A stretch of DNA of 48,796 nucleotides from a virus. The position numbers were made by a program, and so were the translations under genes. Below are positions 23,698 through 31,793 of the stretch, one piece after another. Location: positions 1-48,796 of the IMG/VR virus record IMGVR_UViG_3300009109_000183; one strand, 5' to 3'. How positions within the stretch are numbered: position 1 is the first letter of the stretch; every line of letters begins with the position of its first letter. Below the pieces are notes generated by a model, which worked only from the letters and a program-made list of their open reading frames with translations, made no database searches and was not told the origin of the DNA.

Positions 23698-24495
23698 ATG
23701 TTAAGCATAGAAGAAATAAAACTGTTAAAAGAAAAACTACAAAAACTTAAAGGTACAGATTGGGAAAAGTTTTTAAAAGAACAAATACAAATTTTAACAG
23801 ATGTGGAATTGGCTGTTGATGCTAATAATCAAGACACAATTGATCGATTAGATAAAACATTAGATTGGTTTAGACGAGATTTAAAAATAAAAAGAGAACA
23901 ACCTATGTTTGATCCAATATTAAGGGGAGCTATAACAAGAAAAATATTCCAATTTGCTAAAACTAATATCTATAATAGTCTTGAAATTGGTCCTGGTACA
24001 GGTATGTTTTCTAAAGACTTTAGAGCATGGCGATTAAATTATTTTCTTGAAGTACTGCCTGAACTAGAAGCAAAAATACGAAGAAGATTTCCTCCACCTC
24101 ATCAAAAATATCTTAAATTTTATCTAACACGCAATACTGAATGTTCAAATATTCCACAAGGTTCTTGCAATCTTGTGTTTAGCTGGGATACCTTTGTATT
24201 CTTTACACAACAACACATACAACAATACCTACACGACATTAAAAGAGTATTAATACCAGGTGGTTATTGTTTTATACATTATGCAGATTGCCATTTTGAT
24301 TATGATTTACACGAAGCAAAAAGAGGTTATTGGAACTACAATACCAAAAGTGAAATGGAAAAAATTATTAAAGAAGAAGGTTATGAAATTGTGGAAATGA
24401 AACAATTTAAACCAGGAGCCAATTATGCCATATTTAAAAAACCTGGTAAACAAAATCCAGCAGTGTATAAAATAAATGAAATTACTATTGATTAA
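23698..24495 (+). CDS. Class I SAM-dependent methyltransferase
   Basis: A 265-residue protein. Residues 1-75 are helical and charged. The Rossmann fold starts with motif I SLEIGPGTGMFSK (about 97-109), then 'NYFLEVLPELEAKI' (motif II), 'CNLVFSWDTFVFF' (motif IV) and 'IKRVLIPGGYCFIHY' (motif V/VI region). The architecture matches small-molecule or protein methyltransferases; there is no DPPY or SPPF signature of N6A/N4C DNA methylases. The target is unknown. It lies between polymerase and clamp. Confidence 0.75.
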   Translation: MLSIEEIKLLKEKLQKLKGTDWEKFLKEQIQILTDVELAVDANNQDTIDRLDKTLDWFRRDLKIKREQPMFDPILRGAITRKIFQFAKTNIYNSLEIGPGTGMFSKDFRAWRLNYFLEVLPELEAKIRRRFPPPHQKYLKFYLTRNTECSNIPQGSCNLVFSWDTFVFFTQQHIQQYLHDIKRVLIPGGYCFIHYADCHFDYDLHEAKRGYWNYNTKSEMEKIIKEEGYEIVEMKQFKPGANYAIFKKPGKQNPAVYKINEITID

Positions 24496-24516
24496 TTTAA
24501 CAAAGGAGTATACAAT
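24488..24516 (+). promoter_or_regulatory. Candidate sigma70-like promoter of the clamp gene
   Basis: TTGATT (24488-24493), 17-base spacer, TACAAT (24511-24516); the same hexamers and spacer occur at 37684. The -10 ends 6 bases before the ATG at 24523. An AAAGGAG inside the spacer could serve read-through transcripts. Confidence 0.45.
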
Positions 24517-24522
24517 TAACAT

Positions 24523-25260
24523 ATGAAAGATATCTTACAAGACATAGTTAAGCACACGCATGGACTAGGATTTTTAGATCTTGTCAAAATTTCCGGAGAT
24601 GGTAGTGAAACTGCTATTGATTCAATGGCAGAAGACAGATCAGTTATCTTGCAAGGAACCTTTAACAAACCACAATCAGAAATGACTGGTACGTTTGGTA
24701 TGCCTCAATTGAATAAATTAGATATTCACTTGAAGTGTCCTGAATATCAAGAAAAAGCAAAAATAACTGTAACAAAAGGCAACAGAAATAGTGCTGAAGT
24801 TCCAACAGGAATTCATTTTGAAAACGAAAAGGGAGACTTCAAAAACGATTACAGATTTATGAATGCTGAAATTATCAACGAAAAACTTAAAACAGTTAAG
24901 TTTAAGGGAGTTAAATGGGACGTTGAAATTGAACCAACCGTGGCGAGTGTACAAAGGTTTAACTTTCAATCTATTGCAAATACAGAACATAATTCTTTTG
25001 TTGTTAGAACAGAGAACAATAACCTGATATTTTCATTTGGTGATCAAGCATCACATGGTGGAGAATTTGTTTTTGCAAAAGGAGTGAAAGGAACTCTAAA
25101 TAAAGGATGGAGTTGGCCTGTAGCACAGGTATTGCAAATACTGAAACTGTCGGATTCAGCAAAAGTTATATTACATTTCTCAAACGAAGGAGCAATGATG
25201 GTAACGGTTGATTCGGGGTTAGGCAAGTATCAATATATAATTCCAGCCCAGGCGCAATAA
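24523..25260 (+). CDS. 45: Probable sliding clamp (T4 gp45-like)
   Basis: A 245-residue protein with repeated beta-strand pattern and the terminal 'AKVILHFSNEGAMMVTVDS' then 'GKYQYIIPAQ', resembling the end of phage processivity clamps. Length is close to T4 gp45 (228). Internal strands 'LDIHLKCPEYQEKAKITV' and 'NSFVVRTENNNLIFSFGD' fit two clamp-like domains. It sits just after the polymerase and methyltransferase genes. gp45 trimerises around DNA and, in T4, also activates late transcription, which would matter for the many late octamers here. Primary-sequence evidence is moderate. Confidence 0.65.
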   Translation: MKDILQDIVKHTHGLGFLDLVKISGDGSETAIDSMAEDRSVILQGTFNKPQSEMTGTFGMPQLNKLDIHLKCPEYQEKAKITVTKGNRNSAEVPTGIHFENEKGDFKNDYRFMNAEIINEKLKTVKFKGVKWDVEIEPTVASVQRFNFQSIANTEHNSFVVRTENNNLIFSFGDQASHGGEFVFAKGVKGTLNKGWSWPVAQVLQILKLSDSAKVILHFSNEGAMMVTVDSGLGKYQYIIPAQAQ

Positions 25261-26702
25261 TGGCAGAATATCGGCAAGAACATTTAGGCAAATTTAACAG
25301 AAACTTTGCAGTGTTCTTGCCTGCAATTTCAAATTTTTACAATACATTTATATCCAGACAACGAACTACCAAAGGTAAACACATTCCAAAGGATAGAATT
25401 CCAAAAGGTTTTGATCAAGACGTTGAAGGTTTAAACTTCATTAATCCAGATAAAGGTTATTTTACATATCCAACTGCATTATATTCGGCAGGACACGCCT
25501 GTTTAGATATGGATAAAGTTACAGATAGAGATTCTATGTGTGTAAACAGAGATAGAAAGTTTAGCACAATAGTAGGTGATTCTGGTGGATATCAAATAGC
25601 AAAAGGTGTTATACAATTCGATTGGAAAGATTTCGAAGGAAATAAAGCAAATGCAGTTAGAAACAATATACTAAACTGGTTAGAACTTACATCAGATTGG
25701 GCAATGACATTAGACGTTCCAACTTGGGCGGCAGATGACTTAAACAAAGGAAAATCAGGATTAAACAGTTTTGAGGATTGTTTAAATGCTACAAAATTTA
25801 ATAATGATTACTTCCAAAAAAATAGACTTGGACAAACAAAATTCTTAAACGTACTACAAGGTGATGATTGGGAAACTGGAACAATTTGGTATGATCAAAT
25901 GAAAAACTATAAGTTTGAAGGTTGGGCATTTGGTGGTATTAATATGTGTGATATGGAAATATTACTTAAAAGACTAATTGTAATGAGAGACGAAAAGCAA
26001 TTAGACGGCAAAGATTGGATTCACATATTAGGCACATCACAATTAGACTGGGCTTGTTTCTTAACACAAATACAAAGACAACTAAAAAAACATATTAATC
26101 CAAATGTTACAATAAGTTTTGATTCAGCATCGGCATTTTTATCAGTTGCAAATGGATTAACATATACTCAAAATGTGTTTACTCCAAAACGATTTTCTTA
26201 CATTATGGATAAAGCACCAGATGACAAAAGATTAAAAGGATCTGATATTCCATTTCCATTTCAAAGTGCAATTGGTGATAGATTAACAATGGGAGATATT
26301 TGTAGGTATGGCGAAGGAGACCTAAATAAGAATAACAAAGAAGGTAAAACTGCTTGGGACAGTTTTAGCTATTGTTTATTAATGGCTCATAGTGTTTATA
26401 ATCATATTAAAGCAGTACAAGTTGCAAATGATTTAAATGATATTGAAAGTGTGGTACATAAACCACAAGTTAAACATTGGAGAAAAACTAAAGGACAAGA
26501 CAATACAGACGAATTTAGCAATTTTGTTCCAAGAAACATCTTATATTTTAATACATTAGTCGAAGAAGTGTTTACTTCTGAGAACCCAATGGAAGTTATT
26601 AACAATGCTAAAAGTTTTCTAGCAGATATACGAGGTACACGATGGGCAAGACATACAGGGGGAGGAAAAGGTAAAAATAACTTTAGTTCATTATTTGAAT
26701 AG
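25260..26702 (+). CDS. dpdA: DpdA-like 7-deazaguanine DNA transglycosylase (TGT family)
   Basis: A 480-residue TGT-fold protein. VGDSGGYQIAKG has Asp107 at the place of the TGT general base in SDSGGFQ. 'DWAMTLDVPTWA' and 'KFEGWAFGGIN' correspond to substrate-pocket motifs (LDV, GGLAVGE). 'ISFDSASAFLS' offers Asp288 as the likely nucleophile, as in the TGT FDCV motif. Phage DpdA proteins exchange guanine in DNA for a 7-deazaguanine such as preQ0. The absence of a tRNA-binding zinc motif (CxCxxC...H) argues against a tRNA enzyme. Precursor genes folE, queD-like, queE and yhhQ are in the same window. Starts at TAATGG overlapping the clamp stop. Confidence 0.85.
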   Translation: MAEYRQEHLGKFNRNFAVFLPAISNFYNTFISRQRTTKGKHIPKDRIPKGFDQDVEGLNFINPDKGYFTYPTALYSAGHACLDMDKVTDRDSMCVNRDRKFSTIVGDSGGYQIAKGVIQFDWKDFEGNKANAVRNNILNWLELTSDWAMTLDVPTWAADDLNKGKSGLNSFEDCLNATKFNNDYFQKNRLGQTKFLNVLQGDDWETGTIWYDQMKNYKFEGWAFGGINMCDMEILLKRLIVMRDEKQLDGKDWIHILGTSQLDWACFLTQIQRQLKKHINPNVTISFDSASAFLSVANGLTYTQNVFTPKRFSYIMDKAPDDKRLKGSDIPFPFQSAIGDRLTMGDICRYGEGDLNKNNKEGKTAWDSFSYCLLMAHSVYNHIKAVQVANDLNDIESVVHKPQVKHWRKTKGQDNTDEFSNFVPRNILYFNTLVEEVFTSENPMEVINNAKSFLADIRGTRWARHTGGGKGKNNFSSLFE

Positions 26703-26710
26703 GAGGATAT

Positions 26711-26950
26711 ATGACAGGTAAAGACAATTATCAAAAACATTTAAACCGACGCAAAGATAAAAAACTAAAAAAACTACTAGATCATCACGATTATCTAAAT
26801 AGAAAAACCAAAGAATTAGACAAAGAACGAGGACATGGTGACAGAAGTGAAGAAAGCAAACAACTACTTTTAAGATTAAAAAAAACCAAATTAGCAATTA
26901 AAGACGAAATTACAAGAGTTACCGAAGAATTAAGCAAACTTACCAAATGA
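26711..26950 (+). CDS. DUF465/YdcH-like small coiled protein
   Basis: A 79-residue all-helical, highly charged protein. 'LLDHHDYLNRKTKELDKERG' and then 'LLRLKKTKLAIKDEITRVTE' matches the DUF465 (YdcH) hairpin, whose hallmark is the final KKxKLxxKDEI helix. The family's function is unclear. A strong AGGAGG lies just before the ATG. It sits between dpdA and the conserved unknown at 26993. Confidence 0.7.
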   Translation: MTGKDNYQKHLNRRKDKKLKKLLDHHDYLNRKTKELDKERGHGDRSEESKQLLLRLKKTKLAIKDEITRVTEELSKLTK

Positions 26951-26957
26951 AAATAGT

Positions 26958-26985
26958 TTGACAAAATAAAAGGATATGCTATAAT
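26958..26985 (+). promoter_or_regulatory. Sigma70-like promoter (consensus hexamers)
   Basis: TTGACA (26958-26963), 16-base spacer, TATAAT (26980-26985). The ATG at 26984 overlaps the -10, so transcripts from here cannot use it. The in-frame ATG at 26993, 7 bases past the -10, would be at the 5' end of the mRNA. An AAAAGGA upstream of 26984 leaves that start possible on read-through transcripts. Confidence 0.65.
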
Positions 26986-26992
26986 GCAAGTA

Positions 26993-27529
26993 ATGGAAAG
27001 AGATTACAAAACCGGTGTAAAAAAAGATATTACAGTTTTCTCAGGTGTGGAAATTGAACACACACCAGCATATGGAAAACAAACATTATTTCTTGCTCGT
27101 AATGATTTAACATTTGATCAAATACAAGAATGTGCTGTTATGGTGAATGCTGAAGCAATTTATTATGGTGCAAATAGAAGCTATATGCACAGCCAATTCA
27201 TGCAAGTACCACAAATTATGAAATTTTTAGAACATGGTTATTATGTAACCGTAGATTATCCTTTTGAATTACACCAACTAGTTAGTCAAAAATTTGCATT
27301 GGTTTGGAAACATGAAAAGTTTATTCCATTTTGTTCAATTATAATGCCAGACTCAGAAGAAGATACATCATTATATTTTAAAATTGATGACGTTGATTTT
27401 AATAAAACAAATCCCGGTGTATGGACAATGAGTATAAAAGACTTTAAAGATAAAGCAGGATTTACTAAATGGGATGATTATAAAAAAGATGAACCAATAG
27501 AGGAGAGTAAAATATGGTCAATGAGATGA
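26993..27529 (+). CDS. Conserved unknown protein next to dpdA and the queD-like gene, 178 aa
   Basis: N-terminus MERDYKTGVKKDITVFSGVE, then 'TPAYGKQTLFLARNDLTFDQ', 'AEAIYYGANRSY' and near the end 'NKTNPGVWTMSI' followed by 'FTKWDDY'. The alternating strands suggest an alpha/beta fold. I recall similar proteins beside deazaguanine genes in marine T4-like phages, which would make it a candidate pathway partner, but I cannot assign an activity. Translation could also begin at 26984 (three residues longer); I prefer 26993 on promoter grounds. Overlaps the next gene by 16 bases. Confidence 0.65.
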   Translation: MERDYKTGVKKDITVFSGVEIEHTPAYGKQTLFLARNDLTFDQIQECAVMVNAEAIYYGANRSYMHSQFMQVPQIMKFLEHGYYVTVDYPFELHQLVSQKFALVWKHEKFIPFCSIIMPDSEEDTSLYFKIDDVDFNKTNPGVWTMSIKDFKDKAGFTKWDDYKKDEPIEESKIWSMR

Positions 27530-28005
27530 AAAGCGAAGAATTAAGTATCAGTCAATTAGATGCAATAAGAGATAATGAATTAAACGAACAAAGAAATCAA
27601 GCATTAAAGGAACGAGCAGGTAAGGCATCTAAAATGATTTGGGTAACCTTTCGTAAAGAAGGTATGCACAAATACCCAGCGGCATTAGAAGATCCAAAGT
27701 TAAAAACAGGTGATGAATATGACGTATCATTTTTAGGATATCCGCATAGGCATACATTTCATTTTAAAGTTGCAATAGAAGTATTTCATGATGATAGAGA
27801 TATTGAATTTATACAATTCCAAAGATGGATTTTAAGTTTATATAGTCAAGGCACTTTACAAAACGATTTTAAAAGTTGTGAAATGATGTCAGATGATTTA
27901 TACATTCAAATAACAAAAAAATATCCAGGCAGAAAAATTGAAATAGACGTTTCTGAAGATGGAGAAAATGGATCACACGCAGTTTATGAAAGAAATAACA
28001 TTTAA
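27514..28005 (+). CDS. queD: QueD/PTPS-like protein (6-carboxytetrahydropterin synthase-like)
   Basis: A 163-residue protein; AGGAG 8 bases before the ATG supports the start. After a 40-residue charged helix it follows the QueD/PTPS plan. 'FRKEGMHKYPAA' matches the first zinc His. 'YPHRHTFHFKVAIEV' matches the HGH zinc pair. 'RDIEFIQFQRWI' matches the 'IIDFAELK' strand-helix. 'KSCEMMSDDLYIQI' matches 'NPTSEVLAKWIW', and 'VSEDGENGSHAVYE' matches the terminal substrate Glu. QueD converts the FolE product to CPH4, the QueE substrate. The catalytic Cys four residues before the first His of the pair is Leu here. It may use another residue or catalyse a variant reaction. Confidence 0.7.
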   Translation: MVNEMKSEELSISQLDAIRDNELNEQRNQALKERAGKASKMIWVTFRKEGMHKYPAALEDPKLKTGDEYDVSFLGYPHRHTFHFKVAIEVFHDDRDIEFIQFQRWILSLYSQGTLQNDFKSCEMMSDDLYIQITKKYPGRKIEIDVSEDGENGSHAVYERNNI

Positions 28006-28306
28006 AGAAAAAAGAGCAACAACAAGAATGGGTTATCTACCAATAGGTGGAGGAGGCTTAAATGCATCTTATACATTTGTAGATGCCGTTGCAAATATCT
28101 GTGCCACTGCAGGTAACCTAGGTATGATATATGGCAAAGATTTTATTTGGGCATATCATGGATATGACGCCGATAATGACGATTGTATTACACTAATGGT
28201 TAAAGAAGAAAAGTATGAAACTTTTTTACATTTAGCACTTAAAAATGATCACAAAATTAAGCATACCCAAAATGGTGATGCTATACTAGTTAAGTCATCT
28301 AAATAA
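27986..28306 (+). CDS. Unknown protein, 106 aa
   Basis: Start chosen at 27986 (MKEITFKEKRATTRMGYLPI); an upstream in-frame ATG at 27959 adds nine residues but overlaps the queD-like gene more. 'GGGGLNASYTFVDAVANICA' and 'DFIWAYHGYDADNDDCITLM' look like a small alpha/beta domain. The stop overlaps the late octamer of the next gene. It ends the dpdA-queD run, so a link to base modification is possible but not shown. Confidence 0.55.
   Translation: MKEITFKEKRATTRMGYLPIGGGGLNASYTFVDAVANICATAGNLGMIYGKDFIWAYHGYDADNDDCITLMVKEEKYETFLHLALKNDHKIKHTQNGDAILVKSSK
28298..28305 (+). promoter_or_regulatory. T4-like late promoter octamer (TCTAAATA)
   Basis: Ends 6 bases before the ATG at 28312, which has no Shine-Dalgarno. 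The upstream stop codon TAA lies partly inside the box. Confidence 0.5.
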
Positions 28307-28311
28307 CATGA

Positions 28312-29469
28312 ATGTCACGCAAACTACTAGACAAAAATTTCTGTGTATTACCTTGGACAGGTTTTCAATTAGAACCTAACGGTATAGTAAAAAACTGCAT
28401 CATTGCTGAAGATACTATTGGCAATATACATCAAAATAGCATAGAAAACATTCTTCAATCAAAAAAGAATCTTGAGATTAAAACTCAAATGCTAAACAAA
28501 GAATTTCCAAGTAATTGTAAAGGTTGCTATTTTCAAGAAGAAAATCGAGCAAAAAGTTTTGAAAGTATTAGTAGTCGACTATATTATGCAAAAGAATTAG
28601 GTCCGCACATTAGCAATAACTTATTAGATGATAAAAATAACTTTGATTTAAGTCATGTAGATCTTAGATGGAACAATAAATGCAATCAAGCCTGTGTTTA
28701 TTGTAACTCTGATTACAGTAGTAAATGGGCACAAGAATTAAACATTAAACAAAAATTTGAAAAGAAAAATGTTGAAAAAGTAAAACAATATGTCTTTAAA
28801 AATATTAAAAAATTAAAAAACATTTATCTTGCTGGAGGTGAACCTTTGCTTATGAACGATAATAAGGAGTTTCTAGAATTATTATTAAAACAAAATCCTG
28901 ATATCCATTTAAGAGTAAACACAAATTTAAGTTCTACAGGAACAGGAGTGTTTCAATTGTTATGTCAGTTTAAAAATGTTCATTGGACTATAAGCATAGA
29001 ATCCATAGAAGAAGAATATGAATATATTAGATACCATAGTTCCTGGAATACTTTTTTAAAAAATTTACAACACATACAAACACTTAATCATAGAATTAGT
29101 TTTAATATGTTACATTTTATTCTAAACTATAAAAGCATTTTTAATTGCGTTGACTATTTAAAATCGTTAGGCTTTCACAACAATAATTTTATAATTGGAC
29201 CACTGTATGGACCTTTATTTTTGAACATTAAACATTTACCACAAAAAATATTAAATGAAGTTATTAATATTCTTAAAACCAAAATTAACGAAAAACCAGG
29301 ATTTTACCTACAAAATAGTTTGGAAAATATACTGAAGTATTTGACTGAACCCAATTTTTATGCTAATATAGAACTAGTACGTAGTAGAATAAAAAAAATG
29401 GATGAGAGACGAAATTTAAATAGTAGGAAAATATTTCCAAAATTATATAAGGAAATGTTTAATGAGTAA
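28312..29469 (+). CDS. Twitch-type radical SAM protein, paralogue 2
   Basis: A 385-residue protein. The N-terminal half has 'NFCVLPWTGFQLEPNG', 'NCIIAE' and 'NCKGCYFQE' cysteines, a twitch-like cluster region placed before the core. The radical SAM motif is CNQACVYC (C124, C128, C131), with AGGEPLL as the SAM-binding GGE. 'WTISIESIEEEYEYIRYHSS' aligns with 'VSIDAYKDANTYIRYPS' of paralogue 1 and 'VSVDGIEDTFEYIRFGHT' of paralogue 3, so the three share a substrate-side strand. Function unknown. It is followed, overlapping, by a tiny Cys-rich protein. Confidence 0.8.
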   Translation: MSRKLLDKNFCVLPWTGFQLEPNGIVKNCIIAEDTIGNIHQNSIENILQSKKNLEIKTQMLNKEFPSNCKGCYFQEENRAKSFESISSRLYYAKELGPHISNNLLDDKNNFDLSHVDLRWNNKCNQACVYCNSDYSSKWAQELNIKQKFEKKNVEKVKQYVFKNIKKLKNIYLAGGEPLLMNDNKEFLELLLKQNPDIHLRVNTNLSSTGTGVFQLLCQFKNVHWTISIESIEEEYEYIRYHSSWNTFLKNLQHIQTLNHRISFNMLHFILNYKSIFNCVDYLKSLGFHNNNFIIGPLYGPLFLNIKHLPQKILNEVINILKTKINEKPGFYLQNSLENILKYLTEPNFYANIELVRSRIKKMDERRNLNSRKIFPKLYKEMFNE

Positions 29470-29629
29470 ATGTAATTGTGGAAGATCACCTACAGGACTT
29501 TGTGTTGGTTGGCATTCTTTAACTGAAGAAAAATATAAAGAAAAGAAAAAGAAATATGAAAAAATGGAAGAAGAAAAAAAGAAAAAGAATCCCTTTCATG
29601 CAAGAGCAATTGATGGGTTTGGAGAGTAA
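29462..29629 (+). CDS. CDGSH-like mini-protein, 55 aa
   Basis: ATG at 29462 overlaps the radical SAM stop; stop at 29627. The N-terminus carries C-x-C-x7-C-x3-H (CNCGRSPTGLCVGWH, residues 4-18), then a Lys/Glu helix (EEKYKEKKKKYEKMEEEKKK). This resembles the CDGSH 2Fe-2S site (C-x-C-x8-C-x3-H), one residue shorter. Cluster or zinc binding is plausible. Coupling to a radical SAM gene suggests an electron-transfer partner, as a hypothesis. Confidence 0.6.
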   Translation: MSKCNCGRSPTGLCVGWHSLTEEKYKEKKKKYEKMEEEKKKKNPFHARAIDGFGE

Positions 29630-30802
29630 ATGAAAATATTTTACATGGGCCTAGAGCCATACGAAGGCAGATATACATTACAATTAACTGATTGGACTGA
29701 ACGGGCTTTCAAAAATAGAGGTATCGATTATGTTATAGTACCTGGTACTACTATCGATGATTCCAAAGCAATTGTAACAGGACAAGTATTAGATGCACAT
29801 GGACGTTCATATTTTGGTATGAGTCAAATGATGAATTTAGTACAAATGATGAAAGCTGGTGAAATTACATCAAATGATATTATATTTTTTGAAGATATGT
29901 TTCAACCAGGTATAGAATCGTTACCATACATTATGAATCAATCACCAGCAGAATTTAGACCAAAAGTTTGGATAAGATGTTTAGCACAATCAATTGATCC
30001 TGATGATTTTATACACGTATGGGATATGAGCAAATGGATGAGCTTATATGAAGCGATGTGCAATGAATTTGTAACAGGTGTATTAGCAACTAATGAAGAA
30101 ATGGTTGCACATATGAAAATTGCAAATTGGAAAGCACCAATTTATAACATATCAGGATTAAGTTTTGGCAAAGAAGAAGTACAAAATAGAGTAAAAGATA
30201 TTAAACCTTTTGAAGAACGAACAATGCGAGTTGTTTTTGGTGCAAGATGGGATCAAGAAAAACAACCAGGTTTCTTTATGGATATGATTGACCATTGGCA
30301 ACAAAATAAAAAATTGCCTCCAGTTGAATTTTGTATCTGCGTAGGTGGACCTTTAAGAAGTAATAACAAAGTATATGTAGACAGGGCAAGACGAATGGAA
30401 AAAGAAGGCACACTTACAATATATGAAAATTTAAAAAAGAATCAATATTACAACATACTTGCAGATTCAAGAGTATTATTTAATTGTGCGTTACAAGATT
30501 GGACATCCAATACTGTATCAGAAGCAGATTCATTAGGTTGTAATGTACTATTTCCAGCATACAGAACATTTCCTGAAGTTTTTGCAAACGACGAAACAAG
30601 AATGTATGTTCCGTGGAGTGGCAGAGATGCAATGGAAAAACTAAAAGTATTATTAATGAAACCATCCCCTAGTATGGGTCAAATATCTGATTGGACTGAC
30701 GGTACAATAGACAGAATGATTGACATTATGACAGGCACGGGAGAACAATGGAGAAGAGATGGAAAACACTACAGAACACCAGTTTCCGAATCTAAATATT
30801 AA
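29630..30802 (+). CDS. Glycosyltransferase, GT-B fold (family 4-like)
   Basis: A 390-residue protein starting immediately after the previous stop. The C-terminal half has the GT-B donor domain: 'RVVFGARWDQEKQPGFFMDM' (strand and loop typical of GT4) and 'DWTSNTVSEADSLGCNVLFP' (EADSLG in place of the EAxxxG/E-x7-E nucleotide-sugar motif). The N-terminal domain begins MKIFYMGLEPYEG. Acceptor and sugar are unknown. The overlapping galE gene downstream could supply UDP-galactose-type donors, for glycan or DNA decoration. Confidence 0.7.
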   Translation: MKIFYMGLEPYEGRYTLQLTDWTERAFKNRGIDYVIVPGTTIDDSKAIVTGQVLDAHGRSYFGMSQMMNLVQMMKAGEITSNDIIFFEDMFQPGIESLPYIMNQSPAEFRPKVWIRCLAQSIDPDDFIHVWDMSKWMSLYEAMCNEFVTGVLATNEEMVAHMKIANWKAPIYNISGLSFGKEEVQNRVKDIKPFEERTMRVVFGARWDQEKQPGFFMDMIDHWQQNKKLPPVEFCICVGGPLRSNNKVYVDRARRMEKEGTLTIYENLKKNQYYNILADSRVLFNCALQDWTSNTVSEADSLGCNVLFPAYRTFPEVFANDETRMYVPWSGRDAMEKLKVLLMKPSPSMGQISDWTDGTIDRMIDIMTGTGEQWRRDGKHYRTPVSESKY

Positions 30803-31793
30803 ACCAATTGGATCCTGTGTATTAGTAACAGGAGGAGCTGGATATATTGGCTCACACACCTGTAAAATATTAAAGAAAAATGGATTCACTCCAATAACTA
30901 TTGATAGACATATTGAAAGGTTTGGTCATGCAACATTTGGCCCACATTTTCAAGTTGACCTACCTAAAAATCAAAGTTATCTAAACGAAATAATTAAAAG
31001 ATACGATATACAATCTTGCATACACTTTGCTGGTAGTGCCTCAGTTGGTGAATCTGTAAAAGATCCAAGCAAGTATTATAAAAATAATGTAATAACTACA
31101 ATGGCTCTGCTTGATCAATTAGTACAAAATAATATTAAAACATTTATATTTTCATCAAGTGCGGCTGTATATGGCGATCCCGGAAATCGAAAATGTAGAG
31201 AAGATCGCGGACCAAATCCAATTAACCCATATGGTGTTACAAAATTAATAGTAGAAAGAATGCTTATGGATTATAAAACAGCATATGGCATTTCATCGGT
31301 AAGTTTAAGATATTTTAATGCCGCAGGTGCTGATCCAGAGGAAGAAATTGGAGAATCAAGAACCAAAGAAACTCATTTAATTCCATTGGCCATTAACGCA
31401 TCAAGACAATTAAAAACATTTTATATAAATGGCGATAAATTTCCTACAGAAGATGGAACGTGTGTAAGAGATTATGTTCATGTTATGGACCTAGCCGACG
31501 CACACATTAAGGCTTTAAATTATGCAAATAAAAATTCAGTATGTGAACAAATTAATTTAGGATCAGGTATACCTATTTCTAACAAACAATTATTAGACAT
31601 CATACAAAAACATACCGGTAAAATGGACATAATTGTAAGAGATGGTAGACAAGGAGATCCGGCATATCTTGTAGCTGATATTTTCAAAGCTAAAAAAATA
31701 TTAAATTGGTCTCCTACACAAAGTTCTATTGACAATATAGTGGCAACTGCTGTAAAATGGTATAATAAAATACATAAAAAAGAAATACAATAA
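30759..31793 (+). CDS. galE: UDP-glucose 4-epimerase
   Basis: A 344-residue extended short-chain dehydrogenase. NAD-binding GGAGYIGSH starts at Gly25. The catalytic triad is visible: 'FIFSSSAAVYGD' (Ser/Thr) and YGVTK (Tyr158, Lys162). 'LRYFNAAGADPEEEIGE' and 'VRDYVHVMDLADAH' are typical GalE segments. It interconverts UDP-glucose and UDP-galactose in the cytoplasm. The 43-base overlap with the glycosyltransferase and GAGAAGAG before the ATG support this start. The N-terminal 15 residues precede the fold and are slightly long for the family. Confidence 0.93.
   Translation: MENTTEHQFPNLNIKPIGSCVLVTGGAGYIGSHTCKILKKNGFTPITIDRHIERFGHATFGPHFQVDLPKNQSYLNEIIKRYDIQSCIHFAGSASVGESVKDPSKYYKNNVITTMALLDQLVQNNIKTFIFSSSAAVYGDPGNRKCREDRGPNPINPYGVTKLIVERMLMDYKTAYGISSVSLRYFNAAGADPEEEIGESRTKETHLIPLAINASRQLKTFYINGDKFPTEDGTCVRDYVHVMDLADAHIKALNYANKNSVCEQINLGSGIPISNKQLLDIIQKHTGKMDIIVRDGRQGDPAYLVADIFKAKKILNWSPTQSSIDNIVATAVKWYNKIHKKEIQ

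Noticed and set aside
25260-26702. DpdA as a genuine queuine tRNA-ribosyltransferase
   Set aside because: It lacks the tRNA-type CxCxxC zinc site and is accompanied by deazaguanine genes, so a DNA target is more likely; not excluded.
26984-26992. ATG 26984 as the start of the conserved unknown gene
   Set aside because: It overlaps the TATAAT of the local promoter. It could be used only on read-through transcripts, so 26993 is preferred, though not with certainty.
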